A stretch of DNA of 64,000 bases from Coriobacteriaceae bacterium (lineage in GTDB: Bacteria; Actinomycetota; Coriobacteriia; Coriobacteriales; Atopobiaceae). Positions 60,548-64,000 of the stretch are shown piece by piece. Made by a program: the position numbers and the translations under genes. Position 1 is the first letter of the stretch. Each line of letters begins with the position of its first letter. The notes beneath the pieces were generated by a model, which made no database searches, was not told where the DNA came from, and was given only the letters and a program-made list of their open reading frames with translations. Where the stretch lies: the NCBI GenBank assembly GCA_004557505.1, contig SFGZ01000006.1, positions 62,001-126,000 of the forward strand. Reading direction: 5' to 3'.

Positions 60548-62184
60548 ATGAGAAAGGAAGGTTGGATTATGGGACAAAGTCGCACGTCGCACGTGCTTTG
60601 GAGGCATGCATCTGCTTACCTGTCGGCATTTTTTGCTCTCGTCTGTGTGCTGGTCGGTACTCTTGTGGCTCCCGCAACCGCTCGCGCAGGCTCAGATTCG
60701 CGAATCGGGCTGCTTATCTTCCCGGATTATTTTTGTGTCACCAAAGTCGGGGGGGGGGGGGGGGGGGGGGGTACCAGCGCATTCTGGACGGTGCCAAGTT
60801 CCAGGTTCTGAATGAGAGCGGCATGCCGCTGCGCTTCACCAAAATGGCTAACGGCAGCCAGCGTCTATTCGATTCCGCCCTTCAGGACATGGAGCCGAAG
60901 ACGCCGGAGCAGAAGCTCCAATTCGAGCATCTCGCAGACAAGGATCATCCCGTCTGCCCGAATTACTACCAACAGCAACTACCCACAAAATCGCTGTTCG
61001 ATGCGGGTGGCTATGCAAAATCGACCTACGAGTTTCAAGAACAGGCGGTCTTTGGTGGGAAAACCCCTCCGGAATCAGCCTTCACCGACACGCTTGTTTC
61101 GACAAAAGACAGCCCTTTGTTCATCGGTGTCTTTCCAACAAGGGTTACAGGAATTCAGTACACAATAGTTGACAGCGCCAAGTTGGAAGACGATGGGGAT
61201 AGGTATAAGTACTCCACCTTCATCCATGGAGACGATGAAGACGACACCCCCGATTACTTCATTGCGTACAAAATCAGCTTGTCCGAGACGCTGACGCTTA
61301 AAGAGGTCGAGGCACCCGAGGGCTACGAGCTCTCAAGCGACATGCCACAGCTAACATCTAGCGCCGTTGTCTTCGGGGTCGTCGCGATTGATGGAGAGTC
61401 AGCGATCGCCGGAGCCGAGCGGGATTTCCTCGCTTCATGCAAATCCGTCTATGGCGACGTGTTGCCAGTCAAATTGCTGGACGAGGACATCCGGCCTGAC
61501 AGCGACTTCCTAAGCATGGAAGATGCGGCGGAAGGCAACCTCGAGGTTCAGCAAGCTGTTGTTCAAATCACCGATCCCGTGAGAGAGGGAGGGACCCCTC
61601 CCGATGACGACCCGGCGATTCCGAAGATCACGACCGTCGCGACCGATGCAGATGATGGTGACCACGAAGCCTTGGCCGATAACTCGGTGACCATCGTGGA
61701 CGCCGTTTCCTACTCGGGGCTCACGCCAGGCAGGGAGTATACGCTCACAGGCACGCTCGTCGACAAAGAGACGGGAAGGCCCATTCAGGTGGGCGGCAGG
61801 GACCTCAGCTCCACCGTCTCGTTCACGCCTGACGCGCCCAGCGGTGCGGCAAGCGTTGCCTTTGAGTTTGACGGCACCGGTCTTGGCGGGCGCGCGGTTG
61901 TTGCATTTGAGCGCTTGGAGCAGGACGGTAACGAGGTGGCCACGCACATCGACATCGACGACAAGGAACAGACTGTCGAGCTGAAGGCGCCGGAGATGCC
62001 AAGGACACAACCGGTGGCTCCCTCCTCAGCTGGTGGTGTCAAGGGCGGTCTACCGCAGACCGGCGAGACTTCCGCTCTCCTTCCCATCGCCCTCGTCGGG
62101 GCGTCGTTGGTCTGTTTGGCTGGGACGATGACCCTCAGCCGTAGGGAGACCCTCTCTCACGTCCATCGAAACGGCGAGGGTTAG
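60548..62184 (+). CDS. LPXTG surface adhesin with SpaA-like and VaFE domains, frame broken at a poly-G tract (phase-OFF copy)
   Basis: Two frames together make one surface protein. The first starts at ATG 60548 (AGGAAGGG upstream; ATG 60569 also possible), encodes a signal peptide (SAYLSAFFALVCVLVGTLVAPATARA) and ends at 60811 after the G run. The second frame, open to 62184, continues the logic: FCVTKV before the run joins ILDGAKFQVLNESG after it, a SpaA-type start. Next come about 250 residues of unknown fold, then a VaFE ester-bond domain (ITTVATDA, VAFERL, DIDDKEQTV) and a sortase signal LPQTG, hydrophobic helix and RR tail. With 23 G the signal peptide is out of frame; 21 or 24 G would restore it. 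Lower G+C content suggests transfer. It is probably a host-binding adhesin or pilin. Confidence 0.8.
60749..60771. repeat. Poly-G tract of 23 bases inside the adhesin gene
   Basis: An uninterrupted run of 23 G between codons for FCVTKV and YQRILDGAKF. Such homopolymers slip during replication and switch surface genes on and off. The length in the population may vary, and sequencing of such runs is error-prone. Confidence 0.95.
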
Positions 62185-62533
62185 ACATATGCTCGGACAG
62201 TGGCCGCGGGATCGCCATCAAGGGCGGGGTGCCCGCTCCGGGTCCGCCGTCGCGGCTGCGCCGAGAGACAGATGTGCGGCCCTTGCGTGAGAGACGCATC
62301 GCCGGATGGTGTGGCGTGCCCGGAGGCAAGCTCTGGGCACGCCATTGCCTATTCGGGCGTCACGGCGCCGTTTTGTAGGCGGGCGCGAGGTTTCGATACG
62401 GTACACTTGGTGTCAGACAACGCCGGCGCAGGTGTCGTGCGGGGTTTGCAGGGCGAGAACGGCTTCGGCGCCCCTGTCGCCCAATTGCGGCATACTGTAC
62501 CTTGCCGAGGTAATCCGCTGGAAGGAGCTTGTG
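62185..62533. other. Intergenic region between adhesin and fruK
   Basis: About 350 bp without a credible gene. A perfect 9-bp inverted repeat GGCGTGCCC/GGGCACGCC (62313-62321 with 62335-62343) could end the adhesin transcript, though no T-run follows. The fruK promoter should lie after it; no strong -35/-10 pair stands out. Confidence 0.4.
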
Positions 62534-63571
62534 TTGATTTACACCATGACCCTGAACCCTGCGCTCGACTACGTTATGCACCCCCTTACGCTGGACATGG
62601 GCTACACCAACCGCTCCTCGGGCGAGGAGCTCTACTGCGGCGGCAACGGCATTAACATCTCCACGCTCCTCAACGAGCTCGACGTGGTCAACGTTGCCAT
62701 GGGAATCGTCGCCGGCTTCACGGGGGAATACCTCATAAACCAGCTTCAGGACATGGGCATCGCCAGCAACTTCGTGCAGCTCGACCGCGGCTACACGCGC
62801 ATCAACGTCAAACTCAACGGCATCGTCATGACCATGGTCAACGGCATGGGCCCCAAGATCCCGCAGAAGAAGGTCGACGAGCTTCTCGACCGCATGGACG
62901 TCCTGCAGTCCGGAGACGTCCTCGTCCTCACCGGCTCAATCCCCAACTCCCTGCCTGCGGACATGTACAACCAGATCATGGCTCGCCTCGCGGGCCGTGG
63001 CATCCAGTTTGTGGTCGACGCCCCCGGGCAGCTCCTCATGGAGTCCATCAAGGCGCATCCCTTCCTCATCAAGCCCAACAACCATGAGGTCGGCCGCATT
63101 TTCAAGGCAGTCCCCATGCCCGAGACCCCCCAGGAATGCCTGCCTTACGCCCAGAAGCTCCAGGAGGGCGGTGCCCGCAACGTCATCGTCTCGTGCGGCG
63201 GCAACGGGTCGCTCCTGCTCGACGAGTACGGCACCGAGCACATAGTCCCCACGGCGCGCGTGCGCCTCGTGAACGCAACCGGCGCCGGCGACTCCATGGT
63301 CGCGGGCTTCCTCGCCAAGGTCACGCGCGGCATGGACTACGAGAACGCCCTCATCTACGCCTCCGCCTGCGGTACCGCTACGGCGGCAAGCAAGGGCATC
63401 GCCAAGCGCTCGACCATCGACCGCGTTGTTACCGCTCTCTACAAGAAGATGAGCCGAGAGATGCCGGCGAGCATCGTGGATGATATCAAAAACGAAAAGG
63501 CACGCGCCAGCGCTCAGGCCCTTGCCGCCGAGGGAAGCGATGGGGAGAGGCAGACCCCGGAGGGCGAGTGA
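62534..63571 (+). CDS. fruK: 1-phosphofructokinase (PfkB family)
   Basis: A 345-residue ribokinase-fold sugar kinase, most like FruK, phosphorylating fructose 1-phosphate; tagatose-6-phosphate kinase (LacC) is the alternative. It opens with YTMTLNPALDYV, has the sugar loop GGNGINISTLLNEL (Asn where GGKG is usual), LTGSIPNSLP, and the C-terminal ATP/anion-hole motif NATGAGDSMVAGFLA with catalytic Asp. TTG 62534 is 6 nt after AAGGAG and matches the family start; GTG 62531 is too close. It lies 92 bp before ptsI. Confidence 0.9.
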   Translation: MIYTMTLNPALDYVMHPLTLDMGYTNRSSGEELYCGGNGINISTLLNELDVVNVAMGIVAGFTGEYLINQLQDMGIASNFVQLDRGYTRINVKLNGIVMTMVNGMGPKIPQKKVDELLDRMDVLQSGDVLVLTGSIPNSLPADMYNQIMARLAGRGIQFVVDAPGQLLMESIKAHPFLIKPNNHEVGRIFKAVPMPETPQECLPYAQKLQEGGARNVIVSCGGNGSLLLDEYGTEHIVPTARVRLVNATGAGDSMVAGFLAKVTRGMDYENALIYASACGTATAASKGIAKRSTIDRVVTALYKKMSREMPASIVDDIKNEKARASAQALAAEGSDGERQTPEGE

Positions 63572-63663
63572 CGCGTTAGACTGTGTTTGGCTCTTTGGCG
63601 CCCCAGCGGGGTGCCTGGCATTGTGGGAGGTGGCCGCCCTGCGGCCGGCGAAGGGGGATTGCA

Positions 63664-64000
63664 ATGTATGAGGGAGTAAACGCATCTGACGGCATCGGCA
63701 TAGGGGTGGCTCGCGTTGCCGTCGAACCGGATCTCTCGTTCACGCCGCATGCGCCGGAGGATAGGGAGGCCGAAAAGGCCCGCTATGCCGCCGCCGTCGA
63801 GAAGTTCGTCGAGCAGACCAACGCCCAGATCGGGCGCATGAGGCAGACGGTGGGGGAGGACGCCGCCGCCATCATGGGTGCCCACATCGAGTTTGCCGAG
63901 GACGAGGGCATCCGCGAGATGGTCACGGGCTCCATCGACTCCGGCATGTGCGCCGAGCAGGCCGTGAGCGAGGCCTACGGCACCTTCTACACCATGTACG
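63664..64000 (+). CDS. ptsI: PTS enzyme I (N-terminal part, gene runs off the window)
   Basis: The first 112 residues of phosphoenolpyruvate-protein phosphotransferase. It opens with YEGVNASDGIGIGVARV, the enzyme I start, followed by the helical HPr-binding region (IMGAHIEFAEDEGIREMV, matching the usual IFEAHxxxLxD). The phospho-His domain is beyond the end. AAGGGGG precedes the ATG. With fruK it points to PTS fructose uptake nearby. Confidence 0.88.
   Translation, partial: MYEGVNASDGIGIGVARVAVEPDLSFTPHAPEDREAEKARYAAAVEKFVEQTNAQIGRMRQTVGEDAAAIMGAHIEFAEDEGIREMVTGSIDSGMCAEQAVSEAYGTFYTMY

Overview
The window is 64 kb of high-G+C bacterial chromosome with dense, ATG/GTG/TTG-started, Shine-Dalgarno-led genes. 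Gene families and style (desulfoferrodoxin, PfkB/PTS, two LicD proteins, VaFE/LPXTG surface protein, tandem pstB, CCA-encoded tRNAs, a Gram-positive-type SOS box) suggest a host-associated anaerobic actinobacterium of the class Coriobacteriia (Olsenella/Atopobium-like). That placement is inferred from gene content alone. No insertion sequence, integrase, CRISPR array or rRNA was seen.

Layout. 0-10.7 kb: tail of an AddA/RecB-type nuclease, dnaE, a superoxide reductase, a NAD-synthetase-like protein that seems to have lost its active sites, then ruvC-ruvA-ruvB behind a candidate LexA box. 10.7-23.4 kb: a surface-glycan decoration region. It holds a three-domain wHTH/cytidylyltransferase/choline-kinase-like protein, an ABC importer co-directional with a second wHTH/cytidylyltransferase and a GT4 glycosyltransferase, two LicD phosphotransferases, two GT2 glycosyltransferases, a flippase and a DUF2304 protein. 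I infer import and CMP-activation of choline- or aminoethylphosphonate-like head groups, which LicD enzymes then place on a glycan. 23.5-40.3 kb: mixed housekeeping and unknowns (cold-shock protein, two HAD phosphatases, a 780-residue TPR protein, DUF1015, a phasin-like/UbiB pair, a GNAT-molybdenum-carrier fusion, HisK, MFS/AraC pair, and a MarR-controlled heterodimeric ABC exporter).

40.4-48 kb: a complete phosphate regulon (pstS-C-A-B-B, phoU, response regulator, histidine kinase) with a candidate Pho box. 47.9-54 kb: threonine/lysine/methionine precursor genes (thrB, thrC facing left; hom, lysC, asd facing right). 54-59.3 kb: a proline-iminopeptidase-like hydrolase, tRNA-Arg, a Nudix hydrolase and a polar amino-acid ABC importer. 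59.5-64 kb: tRNA-His and tRNA-Lys, a gene-poor structured stretch, a lower-G+C LPXTG adhesin gene interrupted by a run of 23 G, then fructose-1-phosphate kinase and the start of PTS enzyme I.

The two most interesting signals are the poly-G tract that puts the adhesin's signal peptide out of frame with its mature domains (a likely phase switch, OFF in this copy), and the import/activation/LicD region with paired winged-helix-fused cytidylyltransferases. The apparently dead NadE homologue is third.
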